Shown in pieces: positions 27,218 through 37,101 of a DNA stretch of 64,000 nucleotides. Made by a program: the position numbers and the translations under genes. The stretch lies in the NCBI RefSeq assembly GCF_018866245.1, contig NZ_CP076458.1:682001-746000 (forward strand). The letters are read 5' to 3'. How positions within the stretch are numbered: the stretch's first letter is position 1; each line of letters starts with the position of its first letter. Under the pieces are notes generated by a model. It was given only the letters and a program-made list of their open reading frames with translations, was not told where the DNA came from and searched no databases. This stretch comes from Novisyntrophococcus fermenticellae. GTDB lineage: Bacteria > Bacillota > Clostridia > Lachnospirales > Lachnospiraceae.

Positions 27218-30200
27218 ATGTTGAAGAGTGGTATCAAGAAGATGGTGAGTATTGGTCTAACAACAGTCATGGTACTGTCACCTTTGACCAATGCCGCACC
27301 GGTAATGGCAGATACAAGTGATGATAAAGGCTTGATATTGCATTATGATTTTCAGGATCTGGATGGGCAGGTCATCGACGATGTGAGCGGGAACGGAAAA
27401 ACAGGGGTTACACAACCCCTGGGTTCCCCTAAGAATATCCGGGAAGTGACAATTCATGGAGAAACAAAATATGCCTTTGAATTCAAAGGCGGACAGCCCA
27501 GTCAAACATCACCCTACATCGAAGTGCCCTCAGGGATTTTCAATGGCCTTGAGGATGTGACATTAAGCTGCTGGGTATACCAGAAGCCGGATGGAAATAC
27601 CTATCAGAGAGTATGGGACTTCGGGTCGGGCACCCAAAGCTACCTGTATCTCATCAGCAATGGACGCAATTCCGGTCATATGGGGCTGACAGCGGCACTC
27701 ACAAACAATGGGTGGAGCAAGGAAATCGGCCCGGAAAAAGGTTCGGATCTTGCAGCTGAACGGTGGACCAGGCTTGACGTTACCTTCGACGGCTCGGAAA
27801 AGAGCATGTCCCTTTATGAAGACGGTCTTTTAATAGGTACGAAAAAGACGGATACCGACTTAAAAGCAGTAAAGGGAAGCAACCAGAACTGGATTGGATA
27901 TGGACAGTTTGGCAATGACCTCTTTAAAGGCATGATTGCTGATTTTAAGATCTATGACTATGCGAAAACGCAGGAAGAAATCGTAAGTGACCTGGCTATT
28001 GAAGACGGGGTACGTGTGGAAAGAGAAAAGGATCTTCTGGATCTGGGAGACCTTTCCTATGTAACAGAGAATCTGACACTGCCTGTGAAGGGCACACTTG
28101 ACTGCGATATCAGCTGGGCTTCGGATAACGAGGAGATTTTGGCAGCGGATGGAACCGTGCACAGACCGGAATATGGATCCGGCGATGCCCAGGTAACATT
28201 GACAGCCACAATTTCTTATGGAGAAGCTGTTGCCACGAAGGAGTTTATCGTCACAGTGGCGGAGGAGCTTACAGATGAAGCGAGGGCAGAGCAGGATGCC
28301 GATGCAATTGATCTTGGGAATATAAGCAGTATAACCAAAGATATTGCGCTTCCGGAGGCAGGCTTCTACGGATCTTCCATTACCTGGGAGTCCGCTGATC
28401 CCGCAGTCATCTCGTCCACGGGCGCAGTAACAAGACCGATGGGTGAAGATAAGGAAGTAGTACTGACGGCAACGATTACCTATGGTGCAGCCAGTACACA
28501 AAGAACCTTTACAGCCACAGTCCTTTCCGTCTATACGAAGAAGCGGATCATTTCCGCAGAAGATTACAGCGGTGAAACGCGCGTGGGTGTGCTGCCATCC
28601 CTTCCTTCCCAGGTAACTGTAACATACAGTGATCAGACGAAGGGAAGCGAGAAAGTTGTATGGCCTGTGGATCTGAAGGCAAGTCAGTTTGCCGAAGAAG
28701 GGCAGCAGGTAATTACCGGACATCTGGTAGATTATGATATGGACGTAAAGGCAATGATTTCAGTCGTTGACAAAGAAGCCACCGCACCGGAAAAAAGTGT
28801 AACGAATTTCGCTCTGTCCGATGTGACACTGGACGGAACAGACACAATCTTCGGGCAGAACCTCCAGCGGGCGATCAGTACGCTCGACAACATGGATGCG
28901 GACCGATATCTCTATAACTTCAGAGTCACCTTCGGCCAGGATACGAAGGGCGCAAAACCCTATGGCGGATGGGAAGATCCGACGGGGCTTTTAAGGGGGC
29001 ATGCTACAGGACATTATATGTCGGCACTGGCGATCGGCTATGCTTCTACCGGAGAGGAACGTTTCAAGGATAAGCTGGATTATATGATCCATGAATTGAG
29101 AGGGATGCAGAAACTATCCAAGGGAAATGCAGAGGATTTTGTAACCAAGGCATCCAAACAGAACCCGGGATCTGCATACTGGAGCAAAGACCCGAATGAA
29201 TGGGGAGAAGGATTTATAAGTGCCTACTCACCGGATCAATTTGCACTTTTGGAGCAGTTTACACCCTATGCAAGCATCTGGGCACCTTACTACACACTGC
29301 ATAAAATCCTCACAGGAGCAATCGATGCGTACAAATACACAGGTAACGAAGAAGCGCTTGAGGTTGCCGAGGGGATCGGAACCTGGGTTTACAGAAGACT
29401 CTCCGCACTGGAACCGGAAACGCGGAAAGCCATGTGGGATATGTATATAGCCGGTGAGTATGGAGGTATGAATGAGGCCATGGCGAGGCTTTATGAAATC
29501 ACCGGTGATGAAAAATATAAAGAAACAGCGGAGATGTTTGATAATGCGACATTGTTTGACGGACTGGCCGGTAATGTAGACACGATACAAGGCAGACACG
29601 CAAACCAGCATATACCGCAGATTCTCGGAGCTTTGAAAGAATACAGCGCGACCGGAAATCCCTATTATTACAATCTGGCCGAGAACTTCTGGGAGATGAA
29701 TGGGAGCCGCTATGCGTATTCTATCGGTGGAGTGGGAACAGGTGAAAGATATCAGAAGCCGTATGAACAGGGAGCGAATATCCATGCATCCGATTACCGT
29801 GGAGAGAACTGTGAGACCTGCTGCGCATACAACTTGCTGAAACTGACCAAGGATCTCTATGAGTATAACCCGGACAATGCAGCCTACATGGATTACTATG
29901 AGCGTACCTTGACCAATCAGATTCTGGCGTCTCAAAGCCCGGATCTGTCTCAGGGCATTCAGGGAGTTACTTACATGATGCCAATTGATCCGGGACAGAT
30001 GCGGACCTACGATTATAATGGCTTTACCTGCTGTATGGGAACCGGTATGGAAAATCATCTGAAATACCAGGAAGCAGCCTATGCAAAGAAGGAAGACACA
30101 CTGTATGTAAACCTCTATTTGCCGTCTACGGTGCACTGGAAAGAGATGGGAGTATCGGTGAAACAGGAAACGGCTTTTCCATCGGAAGACACAAAATTGA

Positions 30201-31252
30201 CGGTAAGCGGTTCCGGAAACTTTGGCATGAAACTGCGTGTGCCTTACTGGGCAACAGAAGGATTTACGGTATCTGTAAACGGAAAGACCGTCATTGAGAA
30301 CCCGGAGGTCAGCAGCTATGTAGAGATAAACAGAGAATGGGCAGACGGGGATGTAGTGACGATTCATATGCCCTATACACTTCATCTGGACAAAACACCG
30401 GATAAGGTAGACGGCTCCACCGTTGCCTCTCTCATGTATGGTCCCCTGGTTATGGCGGCACAAGACAACCGGGCGAAGTATGAAAAGATGAACTGGTATA
30501 CCGTCGCACTGGAATCTGATTTAAGCAAGAGCGTTCAAATCGGTTCCGGTGAAAGCTACAGCGGTACAGTGCCGGAGCTGTACACGAACGGACTGACCTT
30601 CCGCCCGCTCTATGATGGACACGGATACAGATATCATGCGTATGTAAAACTGGAGGAACAGTATGTGGAACCGGAGCCCGAAGAGCTTCGCATCATCACC
30701 AACCCGACCGATTTCGTCGGAAGTGTGGAGGAAACAGCCATTTTCAACGTTGAAGCCGAAGGGAGCGACCTGAGCTATCAGTGGGAATACTGCAACATAA
30801 ACTCCAATATATGGAGGATTTCCTCTATGACCGGAAATGATACAAAGGAAATCAGCGTTCCGATTACCAGATTGAGGGATGGGCAGAGATACCGCTGTGT
30901 GATTACCGATGGAAGGGGCAACACAGCAACCTCTGAGATGGCGGCATTGAAAATCGGTGCTGCAGACGGTGCACCGGTGATTACACTTCAGCCAGTCAGC
31001 TACCGTGGTGCAATCGGTGAAATGGCAACCTTTACAGGAAAAGCCCAGGGAGAAGGACTTACCCTTCAGTGGCAGTACTGCAACGAAGGCTCCAATATCT
31101 GGAGGGATTCTTCCATGGTGGGGAATAAGAGTGATATGCTGAAAGTCCCTGTAGCGACCTATAGAGACGGACAGAAATACCGTCTGGTTGTGACCGCAGG
31201 CAACGGAAGAATTGCCATATCCGATGTGGCGGTTGTTACCATAAGCAGATGA
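27218..31252 (+). CDS. Secreted GH146-like beta-L-arabinofuranosidase with LamG and Ig-like domains
   Basis: The ATG at 27218 follows AAAGGAGGAGG. The 1344-aa product has a signal peptide (1-30), a LamG/concanavalin domain (about 35-250), two degenerate bacterial Ig domains and a Big_4-type domain, then the catalytic DUF1680 (GH127/GH146) region from about 526. The expected metal/nucleophile residues are Glu866, Cys868, Cys938 and Cys939 (ETCC and FTCCMGTGMENH). The CC-x-GTG-x-ENH form resembles GH146. In the characterised family a zinc-bound cysteine is the nucleophile that releases beta-L-arabinofuranose, found in extensins and some pectic side chains. The protein ends in two Ig-like domains (from 1157) shared with the next enzyme, and has no dockerin or sortase signal. 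Confidence 0.87.
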   Translation: MLKSGIKKMVSIGLTTVMVLSPLTNAAPVMADTSDDKGLILHYDFQDLDGQVIDDVSGNGKTGVTQPLGSPKNIREVTIHGETKYAFEFKGGQPSQTSPYIEVPSGIFNGLEDVTLSCWVYQKPDGNTYQRVWDFGSGTQSYLYLISNGRNSGHMGLTAALTNNGWSKEIGPEKGSDLAAERWTRLDVTFDGSEKSMSLYEDGLLIGTKKTDTDLKAVKGSNQNWIGYGQFGNDLFKGMIADFKIYDYAKTQEEIVSDLAIEDGVRVEREKDLLDLGDLSYVTENLTLPVKGTLDCDISWASDNEEILAADGTVHRPEYGSGDAQVTLTATISYGEAVATKEFIVTVAEELTDEARAEQDADAIDLGNISSITKDIALPEAGFYGSSITWESADPAVISSTGAVTRPMGEDKEVVLTATITYGAASTQRTFTATVLSVYTKKRIISAEDYSGETRVGVLPSLPSQVTVTYSDQTKGSEKVVWPVDLKASQFAEEGQQVITGHLVDYDMDVKAMISVVDKEATAPEKSVTNFALSDVTLDGTDTIFGQNLQRAISTLDNMDADRYLYNFRVTFGQDTKGAKPYGGWEDPTGLLRGHATGHYMSALAIGYASTGEERFKDKLDYMIHELRGMQKLSKGNAEDFVTKASKQNPGSAYWSKDPNEWGEGFISAYSPDQFALLEQFTPYASIWAPYYTLHKILTGAIDAYKYTGNEEALEVAEGIGTWVYRRLSALEPETRKAMWDMYIAGEYGGMNEAMARLYEITGDEKYKETAEMFDNATLFDGLAGNVDTIQGRHANQHIPQILGALKEYSATGNPYYYNLAENFWEMNGSRYAYSIGGVGTGERYQKPYEQGANIHASDYRGENCETCCAYNLLKLTKDLYEYNPDNAAYMDYYERTLTNQILASQSPDLSQGIQGVTYMMPIDPGQMRTYDYNGFTCCMGTGMENHLKYQEAAYAKKEDTLYVNLYLPSTVHWKEMGVSVKQETAFPSEDTKLTVSGSGNFGMKLRVPYWATEGFTVSVNGKTVIENPEVSSYVEINREWADGDVVTIHMPYTLHLDKTPDKVDGSTVASLMYGPLVMAAQDNRAKYEKMNWYTVALESDLSKSVQIGSGESYSGTVPELYTNGLTFRPLYDGHGYRYHAYVKLEEQYVEPEPEELRIITNPTDFVGSVEETAIFNVEAEGSDLSYQWEYCNINSNIWRISSMTGNDTKEISVPITRLRDGQRYRCVITDGRGNTATSEMAALKIGAADGAPVITLQPVSYRGAIGEMATFTGKAQGEGLTLQWQYCNEGSNIWRDSSMVGNKSDMLKVPVATYRDGQKYRLVVTAGNGRIAISDVAVVTISR
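30686..31249 (+). repeat. Tandem Ig-like C-terminal cassette, copy 1
   Basis: This 564-nt stretch encodes two Ig-like domains of the pattern QW-x-YCN-x-W-R-x-SSM-x-G and YR-x-V-x-T. It recurs at 34531-35094 with the same length; the final ~100 nt are almost identical. It is a shared tag of the two DUF1680 enzymes, distinct from the dockerin tag. Confidence 0.85.
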
Positions 31253-31302
31253 GGTTTGTGACTTGCTGACGAAACATTTTATGAGGAGATAGGAGTGGGA
31301 AG

Positions 31303-34300
31303 ATGCAAAGAAAAAGTGGAAAGAGGTTCATGGCACTCGTACTGGCTGCATCCATGCTGTCAGGATCCATATTTATTGCACCGGTAGAAGCAAAAGCAGG
31401 CATCGGAGGGAGCAACATTGCTCCCGATGCCGTCGCTTCAGCGGAAAAAGAGAATACACCCGTCAAGAATGTGAATGACGGCAAACTGGCAACAAGCAAC
31501 CCCGCTACATCCTGGAATACATGGGATGGCAGCGGTGCGGCAGAATATCCGACACCGGTTACCCTGACATGGGACGAACCCATGAAGCTGTCGAGTATGG
31601 AGGTCATGTGGTGGGCAGACAATCCAACCCCGACGAGCAGCAATAACGTAACCTTTCCTAAAGCTGCAGACCTTTACTATCATGATGGAAAGGACTGGGT
31701 GAAAATTGACCAGATGGTAAATGAGGACGGCAATGCGGCGGCAGGCGTAGGCGTAAAGTACAATAATGGAACCGGCATCAATGGAGCGAATACGTATTGG
31801 AACGGTGTTTCCTTCGATGAAATTACGACCGATAAACTACAGCTTCGTATCAACCGCAACGGTTCAGGCAGTAATGGAATCGGCATCAGTGAATGGAAGG
31901 TATACGGCGAGGTGGATAACAGCATCCTCTGGTCCGCGTGCATAGACGGAAAAAGCGTTATCGGCCTGGATCAAACCGCTGCATTCAACGGCTCCTATAG
32001 GCCAAGCGCTCTGGAAGGTGACGTGAGCTATGACTGGGAAGTGCTTGAAGACGAAGAGAAGTATAAGGACACAATTGAGATTATGGGTGACACGACCGGT
32101 GAAAGTGTTCAGGTAAAAGCGAAAAACACCGGTGTCGGCAAGCTGCAGCTTACCGTAACACATGGTGAAGACGTAAAATCCACCAGCATGGACATACGTA
32201 TAGACGGGCCTGAAAGTATGGAAGACTATATTACTTCAACCGCGGCCGGGAAGGCACCGATTTTACCTGACCGGATTGCAGTTAACGGACTTGTCTTTGA
32301 TACGCCGACACCGGATAAGTATGGCAGAAACGGCTATAATTTCGCGGAAGAATTCAATGCAAAATTACTGCCTGTCGAATGGGACATGGATTCCTTTGAT
32401 GAAAGCGATTACGCGACAGCAGGCAAAACCTTTGAGGTGACCGGACAAGTTGTATATGCAGACCGGAGTTATCCTGCGAAGGCAGTCATCAACGTTAACG
32501 AGCCAATGGTTGTACAGCCCTCGAATTCGGCGGTTACATTTGAGAATATTCATCTTACGGATGACTTCTGGCTGCCGAAACAGAAGGTTAACGCTGTCGA
32601 ATCACTGAATGCAGCTATTTACAGAATCGGCCTGCCCTCCGGAGGGGAACCGAACTTTGTGAATGCGATTAAGAGACTGAACGGAGAAAGCTACTCTGGC
32701 TTCCAGGGATTTGTTTTCCAGGATACGGATATCTATAAGACCCTTGAGGCTATCTCTTACACCTTGTCAGTCATCGAGTCTGATACGGATCCAGAGATGG
32801 CTGCACAGAAAGAAAACCTGAAAGAAGTGGCGGAACGCTGGATCAGCTATATTGAGCAGATACAGTATGCAGACGGATATCTCAATACCTACTTTGCACT
32901 CCGCGCCAATACATCCTCCGGCGGTGGTTATGGAAACACCGCAACACACCGCTGGTTTGATATGTCACAGCACGAGATGTACACGCTGGGACACTTCTTT
33001 GAGGCAGCAGTTGCCTACACACGTTACACGGAAAGCATCGGGCAGCCGGACTATCGCCTCTATGTGGTTGCCAAGAGAGCGGCAGACCATGTGAACGGTC
33101 TGTTTGGTGAAGGCGGATCACGTGACGGAGAGGTTCCCGGACATGAGGAAATTGAGCTTGCACTGGTAAAGCTTGCAAAACTGGTTGAGGAAAATGAAGG
33201 TGAAGGCACAGGGGTAAAATACGATGCGCTTGCGAAGCATCTCATCGACGGGCGCGGCAGAAACTATGACAAGCGTGCAAGTGGATATAATGCAGGCTCT
33301 TATTCTCAGGATCATCTGCCATTCGTGGAGCAGGACAATGTGGTGGGACATTCTGTCCGTGCAGCCTACCTGTATTCGGGAGCTTCCGATATAGCGGCAA
33401 TGCTTCCGGAAAATGACAGTGACAGAATTGCTTACCTCAACGTTTTGGACAGCATCAATGAAAGAGTGACACATAGAAACACCTTTATTACCGGAGCGGT
33501 TGGCATTCAGGGCTATTCCGAAGGCTTCGGGGCGGATTACGCCTTAGATCCGGCGAAGTCCTACGGGGAAACCTGTGCAGGTATTGCGATGGCGATGTGG
33601 AACCAGAGAATGAATCTGGTACACGAGGATGCAAAATACATCGACAACGTGGAAAGAGTGCTGTACAACAATGTTTTGGCGGGAACAAATCTGGATGGTA
33701 ATAAATTCTACTACGACAGTCTTTTGGACGTCAAAAATGGAAATGCCCGTTCCGACTGGTTTGGATGTGCATGCTGCCCGCCGAACCTGATGCGGACGAT
33801 AGCTTCCATCAGCGGATATATGTATGCCGTACATTCGGATGACCTTTTTGTAAACCTCTATATCGGAAGTGAAGGAAGTGTCAATGTAAACGGGACAAAT
33901 GTCGGAATCAGACAGGAAACTGCGTATCCATGGGAAGGAAGCGTCGGAATCACACTGACTCCGGAAACGGAAAAGGAATTCACGATGCATGTCCGTATTC
34001 CCGGCTGGGTAAGCGAACAGGAGAATCAGGATGTCAGAATTACAGTGAAATCCGGTGAAGAAGAAACCAGCATTCCGGCAGCAGTGGATAAGGGGTATGT
34101 GCAGATTACAAGAACATGGAAGGCCGGAGATGTAATTCAGCTGGATCTGCCTATGGAGGTCAGGCTGACAGAGGCTGATGAGAACATTGCGGCTACGGTA
34201 GGAAAAGTTGCAATTGAAAGAGGTCCGATTGTTTACGCAATGGAAAGAGCCGGCAATAATGACCTCAATGGAACTGCCGACTTTGACCCCCACAGCTTTA

Positions 34301-35097
34301 TCATTCCCAAAGACGCAGAGTTTAAAGCTGCGTATAATGCAAATCTGTTAAATGGTGTAGTAGAGATTACTTCGGATGACGTTTATCAGAACAGCGCAGG
34401 CACACCTGCAAAACTACAGGCGATTCCTTATTATGCATGGAATAACCGGGGAAATAATGGTGTTGAGAGCCCCAGACAAAATAACAGTACCAAGATGGTT
34501 ATCTGGGTAAATGGAGCGGAGGCCGAAAAACTGCAGATCATTACCAATCCAAAAGACTTTGTCGGAAGCACAGAGGAGACAGCTATATTCAACGTTGAAG
34601 CCAAAGGAAGTAATTTGAGCTATCAGTGGGAGTATTGCAATGCGGATTCCAGCATATGGAGAACCTCCTCCATGTCCGGAAATGATACGGCAGAGATCTG
34701 CGTTCCGATTACAAACTTACGGAACGGGCAGAAATACCGCTGTGTGGTTACGGATGGAAGAAAACACACAGCAACATCTGGGATCGCAGTGCTGAAAATC
34801 GGTGTCGCAGACGGCGCACCGGAGATTACGTGTCAGCCGGTCAGCTACAGCGGAGTAGTCGGTGAGGTAGCAACCTTTACAGGAAAAGCCAGGGGAGATG
34901 GACTGACCTTCCAGTGGCAGTACTGCAACGAAGGCGCCAATATCTGGAGGGATTCTTCCATGCCGGGAAGCAAGAGCGATATGCTGAAAGTCCCTGTAGC
35001 GGCCTATAGAGACGGACAGAAATACCGTCTGGTTGTGACCGCAGGCAACGGAAGAATTGCCATATCCGATGTGGCGGTTGTCACAGTGGAATCATAA
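31303..35097 (+). CDS. Secreted GH127 beta-L-arabinofuranosidase with discoidin-like and Ig-like domains
   Basis: The 1264-aa protein has a signal peptide (1-32), an F5/8-type C (discoidin-like) domain (about 35-205), an Ig-like domain, a Big_4-type domain and a GH127 catalytic region (about 415-1060). Glu756 and Cys758 (GETCAG) and Cys824-Cys825 (GCACCPPN) match the zinc-binding residues and cysteine nucleophile of characterised GH127 enzymes such as HypBA1. Two C-terminal Ig-like domains match those of the preceding enzyme. It is the last gene of the glycosidase operon, with a GGAGTGGGAAG RBS. GH146-like and GH127 paralogues side by side suggest cleavage of different beta-L-arabinofuranosyl links. 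Confidence 0.9.
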   Translation: MQRKSGKRFMALVLAASMLSGSIFIAPVEAKAGIGGSNIAPDAVASAEKENTPVKNVNDGKLATSNPATSWNTWDGSGAAEYPTPVTLTWDEPMKLSSMEVMWWADNPTPTSSNNVTFPKAADLYYHDGKDWVKIDQMVNEDGNAAAGVGVKYNNGTGINGANTYWNGVSFDEITTDKLQLRINRNGSGSNGIGISEWKVYGEVDNSILWSACIDGKSVIGLDQTAAFNGSYRPSALEGDVSYDWEVLEDEEKYKDTIEIMGDTTGESVQVKAKNTGVGKLQLTVTHGEDVKSTSMDIRIDGPESMEDYITSTAAGKAPILPDRIAVNGLVFDTPTPDKYGRNGYNFAEEFNAKLLPVEWDMDSFDESDYATAGKTFEVTGQVVYADRSYPAKAVINVNEPMVVQPSNSAVTFENIHLTDDFWLPKQKVNAVESLNAAIYRIGLPSGGEPNFVNAIKRLNGESYSGFQGFVFQDTDIYKTLEAISYTLSVIESDTDPEMAAQKENLKEVAERWISYIEQIQYADGYLNTYFALRANTSSGGGYGNTATHRWFDMSQHEMYTLGHFFEAAVAYTRYTESIGQPDYRLYVVAKRAADHVNGLFGEGGSRDGEVPGHEEIELALVKLAKLVEENEGEGTGVKYDALAKHLIDGRGRNYDKRASGYNAGSYSQDHLPFVEQDNVVGHSVRAAYLYSGASDIAAMLPENDSDRIAYLNVLDSINERVTHRNTFITGAVGIQGYSEGFGADYALDPAKSYGETCAGIAMAMWNQRMNLVHEDAKYIDNVERVLYNNVLAGTNLDGNKFYYDSLLDVKNGNARSDWFGCACCPPNLMRTIASISGYMYAVHSDDLFVNLYIGSEGSVNVNGTNVGIRQETAYPWEGSVGITLTPETEKEFTMHVRIPGWVSEQENQDVRITVKSGEEETSIPAAVDKGYVQITRTWKAGDVIQLDLPMEVRLTEADENIAATVGKVAIERGPIVYAMERAGNNDLNGTADFDPHSFIIPKDAEFKAAYNANLLNGVVEITSDDVYQNSAGTPAKLQAIPYYAWNNRGNNGVESPRQNNSTKMVIWVNGAEAEKLQIITNPKDFVGSTEETAIFNVEAKGSNLSYQWEYCNADSSIWRTSSMSGNDTAEICVPITNLRNGQKYRCVVTDGRKHTATSGIAVLKIGVADGAPEITCQPVSYSGVVGEVATFTGKARGDGLTFQWQYCNEGANIWRDSSMPGSKSDMLKVPVAAYRDGQKYRLVVTAGNGRIAISDVAVVTVES
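34531..35094 (+). repeat. Tandem Ig-like C-terminal cassette, copy 2
   Basis: Direct repeat of 30686-31249 at an offset of 3845 nt without net gap, clearly more diverged than the dockerin cassette except near the 3' end. Confidence 0.85.
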
Positions 35098-35113
35098 GAT
35101 CTGTCTATATAGC

Positions 35114-35143
35114 AAATGAGGCTGTCATAGGACGGCCTCATTT
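35114..35143 (+). terminator. Hairpin terminator of the glycosidase operon
   Basis: A 9-bp stem AAATGAGGC (35114-35122) with GCCTCATTT (35135-35143) lies 17 nt after the last glycosidase gene. The T run is short (3), so efficiency is uncertain. Confidence 0.65.
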
Positions 35144-35631
35144 CGCTGACTAACAATATGTAATTTTTACTTTCCTAAACATCTGCGGATAAGGGCTAAT
35201 AAGTCTTCACAGCTAAAATACATGCGTGTATTCCTCCTTATTGAATAATTGCACTAGCTAATTGCAAAGTAATTGTAACAATTATTTAATAATATTGCAA
35301 TATATAAAAGATGGAAAAGATGGGAAAACCTGCATAGTAAATTTTTTGAAATATCGATTAAAAAGGTAGAAAATCGTATAAAAATAAATACATCTTCAAA
35401 AAAAATTTCTATTGATTATATTTTTTATAAGGGTTATACTAAAGTCAACAAACCTGATAAATGGTTATTTTTGCAAGAAAAATGTCAAAATTTACATTTT
35501 TAAATAAAAATCTTTCTGAATACTTTTAAATTCAAATTAAATTTTGAAAGGATTTAAAAAAAACATGCGATTTTTTGCTTAGGTTGTATATTTGCATGAC
35601 AGAATCACGGTACATGATGTGAGGAGCGCTT
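35144..35631 (+). promoter_or_regulatory. AT-rich leader of the exopolysaccharide locus
   Basis: No gene is visible in about 490 nt. A strong promoter candidate is TTGATT (35412-35417), 17 nt, TATACT (35435-35440), so the transcript would have a leader of about 190 nt. Within it an AAAAATGT/ACATTTTT hairpin (35478-35501) ends in T5 and could act as an attenuator. Polysaccharide operons of Firmicutes are often controlled by antitermination, so this leader is a candidate site, by inference. Confidence 0.5.
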
Positions 35632-36354
35632 ATGAAAAATATATGTGATATACATTGCCACATTCTGCCTGAGGTGGATGATGGGGCAGGTTCGATGGAA
35701 GAAAGCTTAAAAATGTTAGAGATGGAGTTTGCCGATGGCGTAAGAAACATTATTCTGACGCCCCACTACCGCAAGGAGATGTTTGAAACGCCGGAAGAAA
35801 AGATAGCGCAGCAATTTCAGGCACTCCGGGCGGCGGCGAAGCAGATATTACCGGAGCTGCATCTTTATTTAGGCTGTGAGCTGCACACCAGCATGGATAT
35901 GTTAGAAATCTTTCAATACAGAAAGCATCTGACACTTGCCGGTTCTTCCTTTGTTCTGACAGAATTCGGAAGCGGAGATACGAAGGCCTATATAAAGGAG
36001 CGCTGCTACAGTCTGCTTTCGAACGGCTATCAGCCGATTCTGGCACACGTAGAACGGTATTCCTGCATGGCAGGAGATCCGGAACTGGTGAACAGACTTC
36101 GGCAGATGGGCTGCATGATACAGGTGAATGCAGAAAGCATACTGGGAAAAGGAGGATGGGGCATAAAACGCTTCTGCAAAAAGCTGATGCAGGAGGATCT
36201 GCTGGATTTTGTGGGAAGTGACGCCCACGGAAGCACCAGACGGATTCCGCAGATGGGAACATGTGCGGATTACATAGAGAAAAAGATGGGCACAGAATAC
36301 GCCATACATATTTTACGTGAGAACCCATCTATTATTTTAGGGAAGGAACTTTAG
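35632..36354 (+). CDS. cpsB: CpsB/YwqE-type tyrosine-protein phosphatase (PHP family)
   Basis: The 240-aa protein begins with the PHP-family metal motif DIHCHILPEVDDG and has HY, GCELH, HVERY and SDAHG segments that supply further metal ligands. This matches manganese-dependent CpsB/YwqE phosphatases, which dephosphorylate the CpsD/CapB tyrosine kinase. It is the first gene of the locus, followed by Wzz and CpsD genes, the usual order. GAGGAGCG is the RBS. Confidence 0.92.
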   Translation: MKNICDIHCHILPEVDDGAGSMEESLKMLEMEFADGVRNIILTPHYRKEMFETPEEKIAQQFQALRAAAKQILPELHLYLGCELHTSMDMLEIFQYRKHLTLAGSSFVLTEFGSGDTKAYIKERCYSLLSNGYQPILAHVERYSCMAGDPELVNRLRQMGCMIQVNAESILGKGGWGIKRFCKKLMQEDLLDFVGSDAHGSTRRIPQMGTCADYIEKKMGTEYAIHILRENPSIILGKEL

Positions 36355-36363
36355 GAGAGCAGA

Positions 36364-37101
36364 ATGGAAGTAAATCAACAGGACAGAGATGAAATCGAAA
36401 TCAATTTAGTGGAACTTATCAGAGAGCTGTGGAGTAAGAAGGGAATTATCTTTTTATCTGCAGCTATATTAGGTTTGGCGGTTATACTTTTCAACAAATT
36501 GATGGTCACACCACAGTATGAATCCACGACAAAGCTATATGTCCTGGCAAAGCAGGACGGCGTCAATGTGACGAACGGAGACCTGCAGGCAAGCACGCTG
36601 CTCACCAAGGACTACGCTGAACTCATCAGGAGCCGTAAGGTCAGCGAAACGGTCATCAATAATCTGGGACTGAACATGAATTCCGAAACTCTGTTGGGCA
36701 AGATGAGTGTGGCGGCACAGCCCGACACCCGTATCGTGACAATCAAGGTCACGGATAAAGATCCTTATCTTGCCTGCCAGCTTGCAGACGCTGTGAGGAA
36801 TGTGGCGGCACAGCATATCCAGAATGTCATGAGCATCGAGGCTGTCAATGTGGCGGAGGAAGCCAATATCCCGGAACATCCGGTAGGGCCGAGAACCAAG
36901 AGAAATGGAGTCATGGGTGCCTTGCTGGGCGGAGTCGCTGCCGCGGCAGTGGTTTTGGTCGTCTATCTGATGAATGATACAATTAAAACCAGCGAAGATG
37001 TTGAAAGGTATCTGGGATTAAGCACGCTTGGAACAATACCGGTTTCAGAAGAAGAGCACAAAGGTACGAAGAAAAAGAATAAGAAAGTACGCAGAAAATA
37101 A
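36364..37101 (+). CDS. cpsC: Wzz/CapA-type chain-length determinant (kinase adaptor)
   Basis: The 245-aa protein has a short cytoplasmic N-terminus, a membrane helix (about 32-50), an extracellular Wzz domain with QYESTTKLYV, a proline-bearing region PEHPVGPRTKRN and a second helix (about 183-202), then a basic tail. This is the Gram-positive CpsC/CapA form, which activates the separate tyrosine kinase and sets polymer length. Its stop codon overlaps the kinase start by one base. Confidence 0.9.
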   Translation: MEVNQQDRDEIEINLVELIRELWSKKGIIFLSAAILGLAVILFNKLMVTPQYESTTKLYVLAKQDGVNVTNGDLQASTLLTKDYAELIRSRKVSETVINNLGLNMNSETLLGKMSVAAQPDTRIVTIKVTDKDPYLACQLADAVRNVAAQHIQNVMSIEAVNVAEEANIPEHPVGPRTKRNGVMGALLGGVAAAAVVLVVYLMNDTIKTSEDVERYLGLSTLGTIPVSEEEHKGTKKKNKKVRRK

